From positions 558,001 to 622,000 of the forward strand of contig CP025776.1 in the NCBI GenBank assembly GCA_002886105.1: a stretch of 64,000 bases of DNA. The letters are read 5' to 3'. This DNA is from Enterobacter sp. EA-1. Lineage in GTDB: Bacteria > Pseudomonadota > Gammaproteobacteria > Enterobacterales > Enterobacteriaceae. Of the stretch, positions 25,658 to 41,305 are shown in pieces. The translations under genes and the position numbers were made by a program. The first letter of the stretch is position 1, and each line of letters begins with the position of its first letter. Below the pieces are notes generated by a model, which was not told the origin of the DNA, ran no database searches, and saw only the letters and a list, made by a program, of their open reading frames with translations.

Positions 25658-26222
25658 ATTGATTGCCCTTTGGCCTCGTCCAGCTTGCCCTGGAGCCAGC
25701 AACAATAAATCGCAGACTTCACGAACCGCGCCGCGTCCTCCGTTGATACGGGTGACATAATCTGCGCGCGGAATCAGTAGCGGATGTGCATCCGCGACGG
25801 CAACGCTTAAACCTATTTCCGCCATCACGGGCCAGTCGATCAAATCATCACCTACATAAGCAACTTGATCTGCAGTCAGATCCAGCTTCGCCAGTAATTC
25901 TCTGTAAGCCAAAAGTTTATCAGACTGTCCCTGATACAGATGCGCGATACCCAGCGTTTCGCAACGATCTTCCACCAGTTTCGCTTTTCGCCCGGTAATG
26001 ATGGCAATCTCAATGCCAGACGTGAGCGCACTGCGGATCCCATAACCATCACGAACATTGAACGCTTTTAACTCTTCCCCGTTGTTGCCCATATAGATGA
26101 GCCCATCGGATAACACACCATCGACATCCGAGGATTAACAGACGGATATTCCCGGCTTTTGCCATGACTTGCGCGCTTACCGGCCCATAGCAGGTGGCAA
26201 GCGATGCGCCAGCATTACTCAT
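25654..26222 (-). CDS. kdsC: KDO-8-phosphate phosphatase KdsC
   Basis: HAD-family phosphatase that removes phosphate from Kdo8P for LPS core synthesis. Start MSNAGASLATCYGPVSA at 26222. HAD motif I LLILDVDGVLSDG (26100-26140) is split by CCGAGG (CCTCGG on the coding strand, 26128-26133) where CCTGG is expected; this places the frameshift directly before the catalytic aspartates. Motif III VAYVGDDLIDWPVM (25850) and the end EVCDLLLLAQGKLDEAKGQSI are clear. Overlaps lptC by four bases. Confidence 0.94.
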
Positions 26223-26236
26223 TCTTATGTCCTTCT

Positions 26237-27225
26237 TTACACTACGCCTGCGCGCAGCAGATCATGCATATGTAACACACCCAGCAACTGGTCGCCATCG
26301 GCAACCATGACGGAAGTGATATGCCGGGATTGCATCAGGTTAAGCGCGTCGACGGCCAGCGTATTCGGGCGCACGCGAACGCCGCCGAGGCGTCATCACT
26401 TCCGCAATGCCCATGCTGCGGACATCGCCGCCCATATCGAACACGCGACGCAAGTCGCCATCGGTAAAGATCCCTTCGATCTTCATCAGGTCATCGCAGA
26501 TAACCGTCATGCCTAAATTTTGCGCGTAATCTCCAGCAGAGCATCGCGCAGGCTGGCCTTTTGCTGACGTGCGGGATCTCATCGCCCGTGTGCATAATAT
26601 CGTTAACCCGCAGCAGCAGTTTGCGACCCAGTGCGCCGCCGGTGCGACAGGGCGAAATCCTCGGCGGTGAAACCACGTGCTTTCAGTAACGCCACCGCTA
26701 ACGCGTCGCCCATGACCAGCGCCGCTGTGGTGCTGGAGGTTGGCGCCAGACCTAGCGGGCAGGCCTCTTTCGGTACTTTGACGCAGAGATGAATGTCCGC
26801 CGCGCGCGCCATGCTGCTTTCTGGTCGGCTGGTCATGCAGATCAACGACACTTTTAACCGTTTCAATACCGGGGATCAGGGCGAGGATCCTCATTGGACT
26901 CGCCGGAGTTAGACAGCGCAATCACGATATCTTGCGGACTGACCATCCCCAAATCGCCATGAGGCGGCTTCGCCGGGATGCACAAAGAAAGAAGAGGTGC
27001 CGGTACTGGCAAACGTAGCGGCCATTTTCCGGCCAATATGCCCGGATTTGCCCATGCCCATAACCACCACTTTGCCCGCGCAATAGAACATTTTTTCGCA
27101 CGCTTGCGCAAAGTCCTCATTGATGTACTGATCCAGTTCAGCGAGGCCTTCACGTTCAATCTCCGAGGACCTCTTTTCCTGCCTGTTGAAAGTCAAAACC
27201 CGGCTGCAAATCTATCTGCGACATA
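26237..27225 (-). CDS. kdsD: D-arabinose 5-phosphate isomerase KdsD
   Basis: SIS-domain sugar isomerase making arabinose-5-phosphate for Kdo synthesis. Start MSQIDLQPGFDFQQAGK at 27225. SIS domain: VVVMGMGKSGHIGRKMAATFAS (27060), FFVHPGEAAHGDLGM, NSGES, LAPTSSTTAALVMGDALAV. Two CBS domains follow, with MIEGIFTDGDLRRVFDMGG and MHDLLRAGVV at the end. CCTGG sites read as CCTCGG at 26385-26390 (VMTPGGVRV) and 27163-27168 (EVLEIERE) each add one base; other breaks near 26525, 26575, 26645, 26825, 26886 and 26965. Confidence 0.95.
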
Positions 27226-27237
27226 ATGCGTATCCGA

Positions 27238-28213
27238 TTATCCAGTTAAAAGCGGCGACAGCCAGTAAAGCAGCGCCAGCCATACGATAAACCCGCTCAG
27301 CAATAGCGCGCCAATGCTCCGGGTGATTTGCTTATGCTTCCAGCAAATGAGAGCAAAATGGCGCTGACCAGCAACATCACACCGTAATCACGTGTGAAAG
27401 CCATCGGGTTAAAGGCGCCCGGCGCAATCATCGCCGGCAAAGCCCAGTACGATGGCAATGTTAAAAATGTTAGAGCCAATAATATTGCCAATGGCGATAT
27501 CGTCTTCGCCTTTGCGCGCCCCCGCAATCGCAGTCGCCAGTTCAGGGGAGGCCGGTGCCGATCGCAATGACCGTCAGGCCAATGGTCAGCTCGCTTATCG
27601 CGAAATAGTTCGCCACGACGGTTGCGTTATCCACCACCATACGGGTTGCCATCGGCATAATGATCAATGCCACCCCAAGCCACAGGCATGCCACCGAGAG
27701 ACTCCCGTCGCGCGGCAGTTCAGCCAACTGTTCCCGGGTCAGGCTGTCGTTGCCTTGTCGTTCGGCAAGGCGGGCAATTTTAACAATGAACACCAGCCAT
27801 AGCACGGCTAATAACAGTAAAATAATGCCGTCAACGCGCGTGATCTGACCATCGTACAGCACGACGCCCGCCAGCAGGCTGGCGACAAGGGTGAACGGCA
27901 ATTCGCGACGCAGGATATCGGAGTGCACGGTAAAAGGGTGGAGCAGGGCGGCAACACCCAGAATCAGCAAAATATTGGTGATGTTAGAACCGATGGCTGT
28001 ACCAATCGCCAGATCCAACTGGCCATGCAGAGAGGCTGCGACAGCGGTAATGATCTCCGGCAGCGAAGTGCCGATGCTGACCACCGTCATACCAATAATC
28101 AGGGGCGGTACGCCGAGTGTCCGGCAGAGAATAGAGGCAGCAAAAACCAGACGATCAGCGCTGTAGACCACCAAAAGCAAACCAATTATCAATAGCGCTG
28201 TCGCTAAGAGCAT
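27238..28213 (-). CDS. yrbG: Inner-membrane Na+/Ca2+ exchanger-like protein YrbG
   Basis: CaCA-family exchanger with about ten transmembrane helices in two inverted halves. Start MLLATALLIIGLLLVVYSADRL at 28213. Alpha-1 repeat: GMTVVSIGTSLPEIITAVAAS (28080) and GTAIGSNITNILLILG. Alpha-2 repeat: IAIGTGLPELATAIAG and IGSNIFNIAIVLG (27440-27550). Intracellular loop: RQGNDSLTREQLAELPRDG. The frame breaks near 27330, 27435 and 27548. Its physiological substrate is unproven. First gene of the yrbG-kdsD-kdsC-lptC-lptA-lptB-rpoN run. Confidence 0.93.
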
Positions 28214-28443
28214 CTAACGTCCTTTCTTCCAGGTATAATCCGCCGGTTCGCAGGCTGCCATGCCGGAGGAGACCGGGTGTTCCGCGTAGCGTAATGATTC
28301 CTAATTTTGACTTTATGCGGCTCAAAAGTAAAACAAATGCCAGCTTTCGCTAACCCCAGCAGGTAATATTCTGTAAAAATGTTGGGTTCGTGATGTTATC
28401 CAGCGTCATGCTTATACCCGATAAGGCTTATAAGGAAGAGTCA

Positions 28444-29264
28444 ATGAGCCAGAATATGGCGAATTTGGTCGATGTTCGTGGCGTCAGCTTCTCCCGTGGC
28501 AGTCGCCCTATCTTCGACAATATTTCACTGACGGTGCCGCGCGGCAAAATCCACCGCCATTATGGGGCCGTCCGGCATCGGCAAAACAACATTGTTACGC
28601 GCGCCTTATCGGTGGGCAGATCCCACCGGATAGCGGCGAAATCTTGTTTGATGGCGAAAACGTGCCGAGGGATGACCCGTTCGCGTCTGTTCACCGTGCG
28701 TAAAAGAATGAGCATGCTGTTTCCAGTCTGGCGCGTTGTTTACCGACATGAACGTTTTCGACAACGTCGCTTACCCTCTGCGCGAGCATACGGAATTTGC
28801 CCGAAGCGCTGTTGCATACCACCGTTATGATGAAACTGGAAGCCGTCGGGCTACGTGGCGCAGCGGCTGATGCCGTCAGAGCTGTCTGGCGGCATGGCGC
28901 GTCGAGCCGCGCTTGCCCGCTCAATTGCGCTTGAACCGGATCTGATCATGTTTGATGAACCGTTTGTGGGTCAGGATCCGATCACCATGGGCGTGCTGGT
29001 GAAATTGATTTCTGAACTCAACAGCGCATTAGGCGTCACATGTATCGTTGTTTCTCACGATGTACCCCGGAAGTGCTGAGTATTGCGGATTACGCCTACA
29101 TCGTGGCGGAGAGAAAAATCATCGCCCACGGTCGCGCGCAAGGCTTGCAGGAAAACAGCGATCCCCGGGTGCGTCAGTTCCTTGATGGTATCGCCGACGG
29201 GCCGGTTCCGTTCCGTTATCCTGCGGGCGATTATCGGCTCGATTTATTAGAAACAGGGAGTTAA
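28444..29264 (+). CDS. mlaF: Phospholipid ABC transporter ATPase MlaF
   Basis: ATPase of the MlaFEDB complex that keeps outer-membrane lipid asymmetry. The start at 28444 (MSQNMANLVDVRGVSFSRGS) has AAGGAAG upstream; the longer open frame from 28390 lacks homology. Walker A MGPSGIGKTTLLR (28563-28600), signature LSGGMARRAALARSIALEPD (28885), Walker B LIMFDEPFVGQDP (28943) and H-loop VVSHD (29045). CCGAGG at 28665-28670 replaces CCAGG (ENVPGMTRSR). Breaks also near 28550, 28605, 28723, 28798, 28862 and 29065. Confidence 0.94.
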
Positions 29265-29270
29265 GTACTC

Positions 29271-30606
<1,336 letters not shown>

Positions 30607-30622
30607 CGAGGAGATGCGACGT

Positions 30623-31254
30623 ATGTTTAAACGTCTATTGATGGTTGCTCTGCTGGTGGTTGCACCGTTGGGCGCGGCCGTAGCGGCCGATCAAAGTAAC
30701 CCTTATGCCGCGATGAAAGAGGCGGCGCAGAAAACATTTGATCGCCTTAAAAACGAACAGCCGCAGATCCGCGCAAACCCGGACCACTTGCGTGATGTGG
30801 TGGATCAGGAACTGCTGCCCTATGTGCAGGTGAAATACGCCGGTGCGCTGGTGCTGGGGCGTTATTATAAAGACGCAACGCCTGCACAACGTGATGCCTA
30901 TTTTGCAGCGTTTCGTGAATACCTGAAACAGGCCTACGGCCGGGCGCTGTACCATGGACAGACCTATCAGATCGCGCCGGAACAACCACTGGGCGATGCC
31001 ACGATTGTGCCCATCCGCGTCACAATTATCGATCCGAACGGGCGCCCGCCGGTGCGTCTTGATTTCCAGTGGCGTAAAAATACCCCAGACCGGCAACTGG
31101 CAGGCTTATGACATGATTGCTGGAAGGGGTGAGCATGATCACCACCAAGCAGAATGAATGGAGCGATCTGCTGCGTACCAAAGGCATCGATGGTCTGACC
31201 GCGCAACTGCAGTCCATTTCCCGCCAGAAAATTACGCTGGACGAGAAGAAATAA
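30623..31254 (+). CDS. mlaC: Periplasmic phospholipid shuttle MlaC
   Basis: Soluble carrier of phospholipid between MlaA-porin and MlaFEDB. Start [20 protein letters not shown] at 30623, with GAGGAG upstream; signal peptide cleaved after VAA. The mature part shows [40 protein letters not shown] and [20 protein letters not shown], ending KITLDEKK. Breaks near 30945 and 31085-31125. Its TAA at 31252-31254 overlaps the mlaB ATG. Confidence 0.94.
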
Positions 31255-31554
31255 TGACGCAGCGGCTAAGCTGGTCGCGTGATGGCGAACGTCTGGCATT
31301 GCAGGGCGAACTGGACCCCGAGGGACGTGTTAAATCCGCTCTGGGACGCCCGAATTGGAAGCAATGAAGGGAGTGACCTGTATCGACTTGCAGGGCGTGA
31401 CGCGCGTGGATACTGCGGGCGTTGCATTGCTGGTTCATCTTGTCGAACAGGGGAAAAAAGCAGGGTGTGAGCGTGACGCTCGATGGCGTGAGCGAGAATG
31501 TCGCCACGCTGGCTGCTCTCTATAATTTGCCCCGGGGATGTATTGTCCCGCTAA
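31254..31554 (+). CDS. mlaB: Mla STAS-domain protein MlaB
   Basis: Cytoplasmic STAS-domain subunit that stabilises MlaF. Start [20 protein letters not shown] at 31254, overlapping the mlaC stop. A CCAGG (LDQDVLNPLW) is replaced by CCCCGAGGG near 31315. The STAS core ITCIDLQGVTRVDTAGVALLVHL and the end LAALYNLPADVLSR follow. Breaks also near 31363 and 31452. A terminator closes the mla operon. Confidence 0.92.
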
Positions 31555-31576
31555 TTTTTCAATGCGTTACTACCTC

Positions 31577-31609
31577 AAGCCCCATCCTTTATTGCGATGG
31601 GGCTTTTTT
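31577..31609 (+). terminator. Terminator of mlaFEDCB
   Basis: AAGCCCCATC pairs with GATGGGGCTT around a CTTTATTGC loop and is followed by Ts. Confidence 0.9.
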
Positions 31610-31679
31610 GCTATTTAAGCCAGCGCTACTTTCCTCTAAGATGTGTGACTGTTTTCACTTTTAGATGATATTTACGCCC

Positions 31680-31934
31680 ATGGAAAATCATGAAATTCAG
31701 ACAGTGCTGATGAACGCACTTTCTCTCCGAGGAAGCCCACGTCACTGGCGATGGCAGTCACTTTCAGGTTATTGCTGTGGGTGAAATTTTTGACGGCATG
31801 AGTCGGGTCAAAAGCAGCAGACCATCTACGGCCCGCTGATGGAATACATTGCGGATAACCGCATTCATGCCCTGTCGATCAAAGCGTTCACTCCTGTTGA
31901 GTGGGCGCGGGATCGCAAACTTAACGGCTTTTGA
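31680..31934 (+). CDS. ibaG: Acid stress BolA-family protein IbaG
   Basis: BolA-like protein that pairs with monothiol glutaredoxins in iron-sulfur metabolism. Start [16 protein letters not shown] at 31680. CCGAGG at 31727-31732 replaces CCAGG (SLQEAHVTG). [20 protein letters not shown] and [21 protein letters not shown] follow, ending RDRKLNGF. Breaks also near 31809. 84 residues. About 50 bases upstream of murA. Confidence 0.92.
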
Positions 31935-31985
31935 GCGTAGGGGGCAACTCCCCGCGCGTGTGAATTCTAAACAGAGATCAGATGA

Positions 31986-33249
<1,264 letters not shown>

Positions 33250-33265
33250 GCTTTTTGGTGCTTAC

Positions 33266-33289
33266 AAGGGGAGCTTCGGCTCCCCTTTT
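33266..33289 (+). terminator. Terminator of murA
   Basis: AAGGGGAGC/GCTCCCCTT with a UUCG-type loop (TTCG), a stable tetraloop hairpin followed by TTTA. Confidence 0.88.
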
Positions 33290-33315
33290 ATTGATATTTC
33301 TGAAAGGATATCTGG

Positions 33316-33853
33316 ATGATGGGAACAACACCGTTTGCCGGTTTTGACTTCACCAATTTTTGGGATGACCGGGAATACGCGCGCGAAATGTACATCAATG
33401 CCCCTTTTAGTGAAGATGAGTTGGCGGCCATTGAATCGACATTAGGTTATCGCTTGCCTGCCTCTTATATCTGGCTAATGCGGCAACACAACGGTGGGGA
33501 TCCCTCGAAATCAAAATTTCCCAACCAATGAATTCACCAGTTGGGCAGAAGATCACATTGCTATCACGGGGATTATGGGGATTGGCAATAAGCGGTATTC
33601 GCTGGGCAGCGATTTCGGCAGCCGCTTCTGGATTGAACACTGGGGTTATCCGGACATTGGCGTGGCGATTTGCAACTGTCCATCAGCCGGGCATGATATG
33701 GTTTTTCTTGATTACCGGCAGTGCCTGACAGTAGAAGATGAGCCAACCGTTGTGCATATCGATCAAGAGCAGGATTACAGGATCGTGCACCTTGCTGATA
33801 ATTTCGAAGCGTTTATCCGTGGTTTAGTCGATGATGACGCTTTTGAGCTTTAG
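33316..33853 (+). CDS. SMI1/KNR4 (SUKH) family protein, accessory
   Basis: The one gene in this window not expected from E. coli synteny. Start [20 protein letters not shown] at 33316 behind GAAAGGA, end VDDDAFEL. Residues 33-60 show the family hallmark: [19 protein letters not shown], then WLMRQHNGG and, in the next frame, [11 protein letters not shown]. The C-terminal part has [14 protein letters not shown] and [18 protein letters not shown] single extra G near 33498 (GGTGGGGATCCC) splits it. SUKH proteins often act as immunity proteins for secreted nuclease-type toxins, but no toxin gene lies nearby, so its role is unknown. It sits just after the murA terminator and has its own ribosome site. 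Confidence 0.8.
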
Positions 33854-33941
33854 CGATGCCGTCCCGCTCCTCTTTCGTCGTTAATACAAGCGAGGCAGCC
33901 CCCTGCCCGATGTGCAAGGGGATTGCTGGTTGATGTAGCCT

Positions 33942-34216
33942 TTACTCTGTGTCCCGTTTTTTTCTCATCAGCTTAGTTTTATCAATAAACTCATGCGTGA
34001 TCGGATCATGATAACGCGATGGCCAGATGACCCGGATCGGTATCCAACGCCTGAGCGATAATCCATTCCCCTTTCGGCCGAGGAACGGGTCAAGGCATTG
34101 GCAAGCGTTGAAGAGCTGAGACCATTCTTGCGTGATTCTGCGGCGAGCGATGTTCCCTTTTACGCAATCCCGCAATGATATCGGCCCTGGTGCCAGTCAT
34201 TGAATTTTGTTTCCAT
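33942..34216 (-). CDS. sfsB: Ner-like DNA-binding regulator SfsB (Nlp)
   Basis: Small winged-helix or Ner-type DNA-binding protein related to phage Mu Ner. Start METKFNDWHPADIIAGLRKRE at 34216, well spaced after AGGGAGATATT; end YHDPITHEFIDKTKLMRKKRDTE. The middle part includes LAKALTRPFPK-like sequence with WIIAQALDTDPGHLWPSRYHD around 34010-34080. Breaks near 34185, 34155, 34100 and 34080-34060. About 91 residues when repaired. Same strand as ispB, as in E. coli. I rejected reading it with the SUKH gene as a toxin-antitoxin pair. Confidence 0.85.
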
Positions 34217-34422
34217 AATATCTCCCTGATAGTAAAACACGCCGGTATCTGAGTACCTGCACAATGTTTACTATACGCATACAAACTCACTTGCTCTAAA
34301 AAAGTTCATGTAATGTTTGTGCGTTTTAGGATTACACCAGGATGAATAATCAGTGTTTTTGTGAATTATTGATTTTATGGGAACTTGTTGGAATTTCCCG
34401 CGACGTGCGCGGGACATAAATG

Positions 34423-35395
34423 TTAACGATCGCGCTGAACGGCGATATGAGCAAGACCAATCAGCGCTTCGCGCCATGGTGAATCTGGCAGCACTTGCAG
34501 AGCGGAGATGGCTTTATCCGCTTCTTCTTCAGCGCGCTGACGTGTCCATTCCAATGAGCCGCACGCGGCCATCGCTTCCAGAACAGGTTCAAGAAGATGG
34601 CGACCGTTACCCTGCTCGATCGCTTCGCGGATCATTCGGGATTGTTCCGGGGTGCCATGATGCATGGCATGCAGCAAGGGCAGTGTTGGTTTACCTTCAT
34701 TGAGATCATCCCCCGTATTTTTTACCCAGCGTTTCGCCATCCGCGCTGTAGTCGAGCAGATCATCAATTAACTGGAATGCGGTACCAAGGTAACGTCCAT
34801 AATCCTGCAACGCTTTTTCCTGCACATCACTACATCCTGCAAGCAAGCCGGAGCATTGTGCAGCGGCTTCAAACAGACGCGCCGTTTTGCTGTAAATGAC
34901 GCGCATATAGTTTTCTTCAGTGATGTTCGGATCGTTCACGTTCATCAACTGCAGGACTTCCCCTTCAGCAATGACGTTAACGGCTTCCGACATCACTTCC
35001 AGCACTTTCAGCGAACCGAGGCTGGTCATCATCTGAAAAGCGCGGGTGTAGATGAAATCGCCGACCAGAACGCTGGCCGCATTACCGAACGCGGCGTTGG
35101 CCGTGGCCTTGCCGCGTCGCATATCGGACTCGTCCACGACATCATCATGCAATAGCGTCGCGGTGTGAATAAATTCGATTAGCGCAGCGATAGTGACATG
35201 CGAAGTGCCTTCATAGCCCACGGCGCGAGCCGCCAGCACGGCAATCATTGGACGGATGCGTTTGCCGCCGCCGCTGACGATGTAATAACCCAACTGGTTG
35301 ATTAGCTGAACATCCGAGTTGAGTTGTTGCAAAATCGTCGCATTCACACCCGCCATGTCTTGCGCGGTTAACTCATTGATTTTTTCTAAATTCAT
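34423..35395 (-). CDS. ispB: Octaprenyl diphosphate synthase
   Basis: Trans-prenyltransferase making the C40 side chain of ubiquinone and menaquinone. The start at 35395 (MNLEKINELTAQDMAGVNA) matches the family; the frame stays open for 11 more codons upstream without homology. First aspartate-rich motif LLHDDVVDESDMRRG (35110-35150), second motif FQLIDDLLDYSADGE (about 34755). One break at about 34717 (KNVGDDLNEGKPT region). End IGLAHIAVQRDR. Divergent from rplU. Confidence 0.96.
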
Positions 35396-35617
35396 CGCAA
35401 AAGCCGGGCTTTCAGTCCTGTTTACCACATATCAAAATGGGATAACAAAGGGTTACGGGTTAGAATAGTATTGCTGATTGTACTGGAAAAACGCGCCAGA
35501 TAAACGTTACCTTACACGTTGTGTTTTTTTCTGCATGGATTGACGATCGTACTTGTCAAAGGCTCGCGACTTGCGTAATATTCGCGCCCTATTGTGAATA
35601 TTTTTAGCGCGCTCTGA

Positions 35618-35965
<348 letters not shown>

Positions 35966-35984
35966 GACCTGAGGAGAGATTTAA

Positions 35985-36242
<258 letters not shown>

Positions 36243-36267
36243 GTTTTTCGAGTCCCGGTAACGGAAG

Positions 36268-36297
36268 AAAGCCCCGCAACAGGTTGCGGGGCTTTTT
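36268..36297 (+). terminator. Terminator after rpmA
   Basis: AAAGCCCCGCAAC pairs with GTTGCGGGGCTTTTT. Because yhbE and obgE follow on the same strand, it probably reduces rather than abolishes read-through. Confidence 0.88.
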
Positions 36298-36337
36298 ACA
36301 TTAGAAGTCCGGCAAAATTCTGGCAGGGAACAGGGGC

Positions 36338-38499
<2,162 letters not shown>

Positions 38500-38540
38500 T
38501 TCCTGTGACTCCCCGGCGCGCCGGGGAGATTATCGCCAAC

Positions 38541-38574
38541 AAAAATGCCGGGTCAGCTTGCTGCCCGGCATTTT
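38541..38574. terminator. Bidirectional terminator between obgE and dacB
   Basis: AAAATGCCGGG pairs with CCCGGCATTTT around CAGCTTGCTG. A second GC hairpin, CTCCCCGGCGCGCCGGGGAG, lies just upstream at 38511-38528. Confidence 0.88.
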
Positions 38575-38575
38575 A

Positions 38576-40006
38576 TTAGTTGTTCTGATAAATATCTTTA
38601 TAGAGCCGACTCTCAAAGCGCACCAGCGGGATCCGTCGATTGCGTTGATCCGCCGGTTCAACCGCATAACTGGACAGATACTGTACAAAAGCCATCCGCT
38701 GACCGCTGGCAGTGGTGATAAAGCCCGCCAGATTATAAACACCTTGCAGCGAGCCTGTTTTTGCCGAGACTTTGCCGTCCACGCCTGCGAGGTGTAAACC
38801 CGCACGATACTGCAGAGAGCCGTCGTAGCCCGCCAGCGGCAGCATCGAGATAAAGTTGAGTTCCGTATCATGCTGCGCAATGTATTGAAGCACCTGCATC
38901 ATGGTGGCTGGCGCCAGCAAGTTGTGGCGCGACAGGCCTGAGCCATCGGCAATGATCGTGTTACCAAGGTCAACGCCAGCTTGCTGGCGCAGGATCTGCC
39001 GTACCGCATCGGATCCGGCGCGCCATGTGCCTCGGCACACCAAAGCGCGCATGGCCGATCATCCGGAACACGGTATCAGCAATCATATTGTCCGATTTTT
39101 TTAGCATGATCTTCCCAGCAGATCGTGCAGCGGCGCGGATTGCTTACTGGCAACGATCGTACCGGGTTGATTTTCCTGCGTTTGGCGCAGTAGGGTACCG
39201 GTGTATGTAATCCCGGCTTCTTTCAGTTCATCTTTGAGGATCGCCCCGGCATAGCTGGCACCATCCTGAATAGCGAAAGCCAGTGGTAACGGATCGGCTC
39301 TTTGCGGCAGACAGCCGGTTAACGTGAAGCGGTTAAGATCGCTGGCACCACATCCAGCTCGCAATATTGGGCATCCGACGAACCTCTCGCCAGCGTTCGC
39401 ACCGGCTGAACATGTTCACCGGGTAGTATGAGGCCACGCGAATATAGGCCAAATCGCCGCTTCTGAGCGCTGTACAGCGAAATCGAAAAGCAGTTACGAT
39501 CGATAATTGCCGCAGCGGGCGGAGCGCTGAAGCATTGCGTCATATCATTCCACGGCCAACCGGGCGCTTTATCATGGCTGGCGAAAATGGACGTATCGAT
39601 AAAGACATTACCGTCTATTTTCTGCACGCCTGACTTTTTTAGCGCTGCCACCATGTTGCGAAGATCCGGCGTTTTAGCGTGGGGATCGCCGCCAAATCGT
39701 GCAATTAAGTCGCCTTTTAACACGCCATTATCGACGGAACCCTTGCTTTCCAGTGTGGTGGTAAAGCGAAAATCCGGCCCGAGTTGCAGCAGGGCCGCCA
39801 GCGCGGTGATCACTTTTGCGTACTTGCCGGCAGCGCCATTTGTTTACCGTGATAATCAATCTCTGGCGTCTGAGCCCCCACTTTTGCACCATCAGCGCAA
39901 GATTCGCACCGCCCGGGAGCTGATTGATGTATTCGTCGACATTCGCGGCCTGAACATTCAAGGCTATACTGGTGGTCAATCCGATGATAAAGCTGGAAAA
40001 TCGCAT
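38576..40006 (-). CDS. dacB: D-alanyl-D-alanine carboxypeptidase/endopeptidase PBP4
   Basis: Class C penicillin-binding protein in the periplasm, cleaving D-Ala-D-Ala and crosslinks. Start MRFSSFIIGLTTSIALNVQA at 40006, a signal peptide. The SxxK motif lies in LPASTQKVITALAALLQLG (39790-39830) and the SxN motif in DGSGLSRHNLLAP (about 38925); KTG is seen as SAKTGSLQGVYNLAG (38740). Domain II includes LIARFGGDPHAKT. The end is YLYKDIYQNN-like. Breaks near 39000-39040, 39105, 39360, 39400, 39440 and 39825. Full length of 477. Confidence 0.94.
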
Positions 40007-40126
40007 AATCTCGCGCTAAGAACACCGGAAACAAGCCGTCATACTACGGCGCATCGACCCGGAAAGTAAACGATGACCCATAGTGAACTTCCGGGTAAAA
40101 TACGTATCAAATTGAAAAATTGCTGC

Positions 40127-40159
40127 TGACCTCGGGGCTTTTGTCCCCGGGTCAGTTTT
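40127..40159 (+). promoter_or_regulatory. Terminator-like hairpin in the greA leader (GraL-type)
   Basis: TGACC(T)CGGGG pairs with TCCCCGGGTCA and is followed by TTTT, about 100 bases upstream of greA. In E. coli the greA leader produces the GraL small RNAs by premature termination at a hairpin in this position. I see the structure; the function is inferred from E. coli. Confidence 0.6.
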
Positions 40160-40259
40160 CTTGCTTCTGCCCGGCGGTATGCGCCTGTAATCGGGCGGAT
40201 AGAGAGCTGCCGGGGCAGGACAACCTGCTCCTTACAGGAATGTTCAAGAGGTATAACAA

Positions 40260-40739
40260 ATGCAAGCTATTCCGATGACCTTACGTGGTGCTGGAAAAAT
40301 TGCGCGAAGAGCTGGAGTTTCTGAAATCCGTTCGTCGCCCTGAAATTATCGCCGCTATCGCGGAAGCCCGCGAACATGGCGACCTGAAAGAGAACGCGGA
40401 ATATCATGCGGCGCGTGAACAGCAAGGTTTCTGCGAAGGCCGTATCAAAGATATCGAAGCGAAATTGTCTAATGCGCAGGTTATCGACATTTCGAAGATG
40501 CCGAAGAGTGGACGCGTGATTTTTGGTTCGACCGTCACGGTACTGAACCTCGGATAACGACGAAGAGCAAACTTACCGCATTGTTGGCGATGATGAAGCT
40601 GATTTTAAACAGAATCTCATCTCCGTTAACTCACCGATTGCTCGCGGTCTGGTGGGCAAAGAGCAGGATGATGTGGTGGTGATTCGTACACCCCGGCGGC
40701 GAAGTCGAATATGAAATCGTCAAAGTGGAATATCTGTAA
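40260..40739 (+). CDS. greA: Transcript cleavage factor GreA
   Basis: Rescues backtracked RNA polymerase by stimulating transcript cleavage. Start [20 protein letters not shown] at 40260; an N-terminal coiled coil with the acidic tip in [20 protein letters not shown] (40378-40438), then an FKBP-like C-terminal domain ([36 protein letters not shown]) ending VKVEYL. Breaks: near 40292 (GCTGAAAAA read as GCTGGAAAAA), 40548-40553 (CCTCGG for CCTGG, LNLDNDEE) and about 40690 (CCCCGG for CCTGG, RTPGGEVE). Confidence 0.95.
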
Positions 40740-40780
40740 TTGCTGCGTTTGCAGTAATTGTTGACGTATTGTAAAGAAAA

Positions 40781-40807
40781 GAAAAAAGGCCGCATTGCGG
40801 CCTTTTA
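40781..40807. terminator. Terminator between greA and yhbY
   Basis: AAAAAAGGCCGC pairs with GCGGCCTTTT around ATT; A-run and T-run on the two sides suit both convergent genes. Confidence 0.88.
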
Positions 40808-40894
40808 ACAACACCCTGGAGCGTGGCATTTTGCACCTCTGCTGGCGGAAAACCCCTCGTTTTACACAGAACTTGTGTTCAATTCAGGATATTC

Positions 40895-41187
40895 TTAGCG
40901 TGGCAGCGCGATTTTACGCTCCGCGGTTGGGCGATAAAGCACCAGCGTTTTACCGATGACCTGTACGTTGCAGGCGCCGGTTTCGCGAACGATAGCTTCC
41001 ACAATCAAGGTCTTAGTTTCTCTGTCTTCAGAGGCGATCTTCACCTTGATAAGTTCATGGTGCTCTAACGCTTGTTCAATCTCGGCCAGTACCCCTTCGG
41101 TCAAACCATTATTGCCAAGCATAACTACAGGCTTGAGCGGATGTGCCAGACCTTTCAGGTGCTGTTTTGTTTAGTACTCAGATTCAT
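40895..41187 (-). CDS. yhbY: CRM-domain ribosome assembly factor YhbY
   Basis: Small RNA-binding protein (CRM domain) that associates with pre-50S particles. Start MNLSTKQKQHLKGLAHPLKP at 41187 (one base missing near 41168); the GxxG-type loop is in GNNGLTEGVLAEIEQAL; end GKTLVLYRPTAERKIALPR. 97 residues. Divergent from rlmE. Confidence 0.95.
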
Positions 41188-41305
41188 CGTATATTTTGCT
41201 TACGTTGGGATTGAAAACGGTTCATTCTACCGCCATCTCCTCTGTATCGCCAAATTGCACGTCGAAATTTATCGATGTCGACGATGAACCCGGATGGAAA
41301 GTTAA

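Noticed and set aside
33316-34216. SUKH gene plus downstream small DNA-binding gene as a toxin-antitoxin or defence pair
   Set aside because: The small gene is sfsB (nlp), expected here; the genes are convergent and not an operon.
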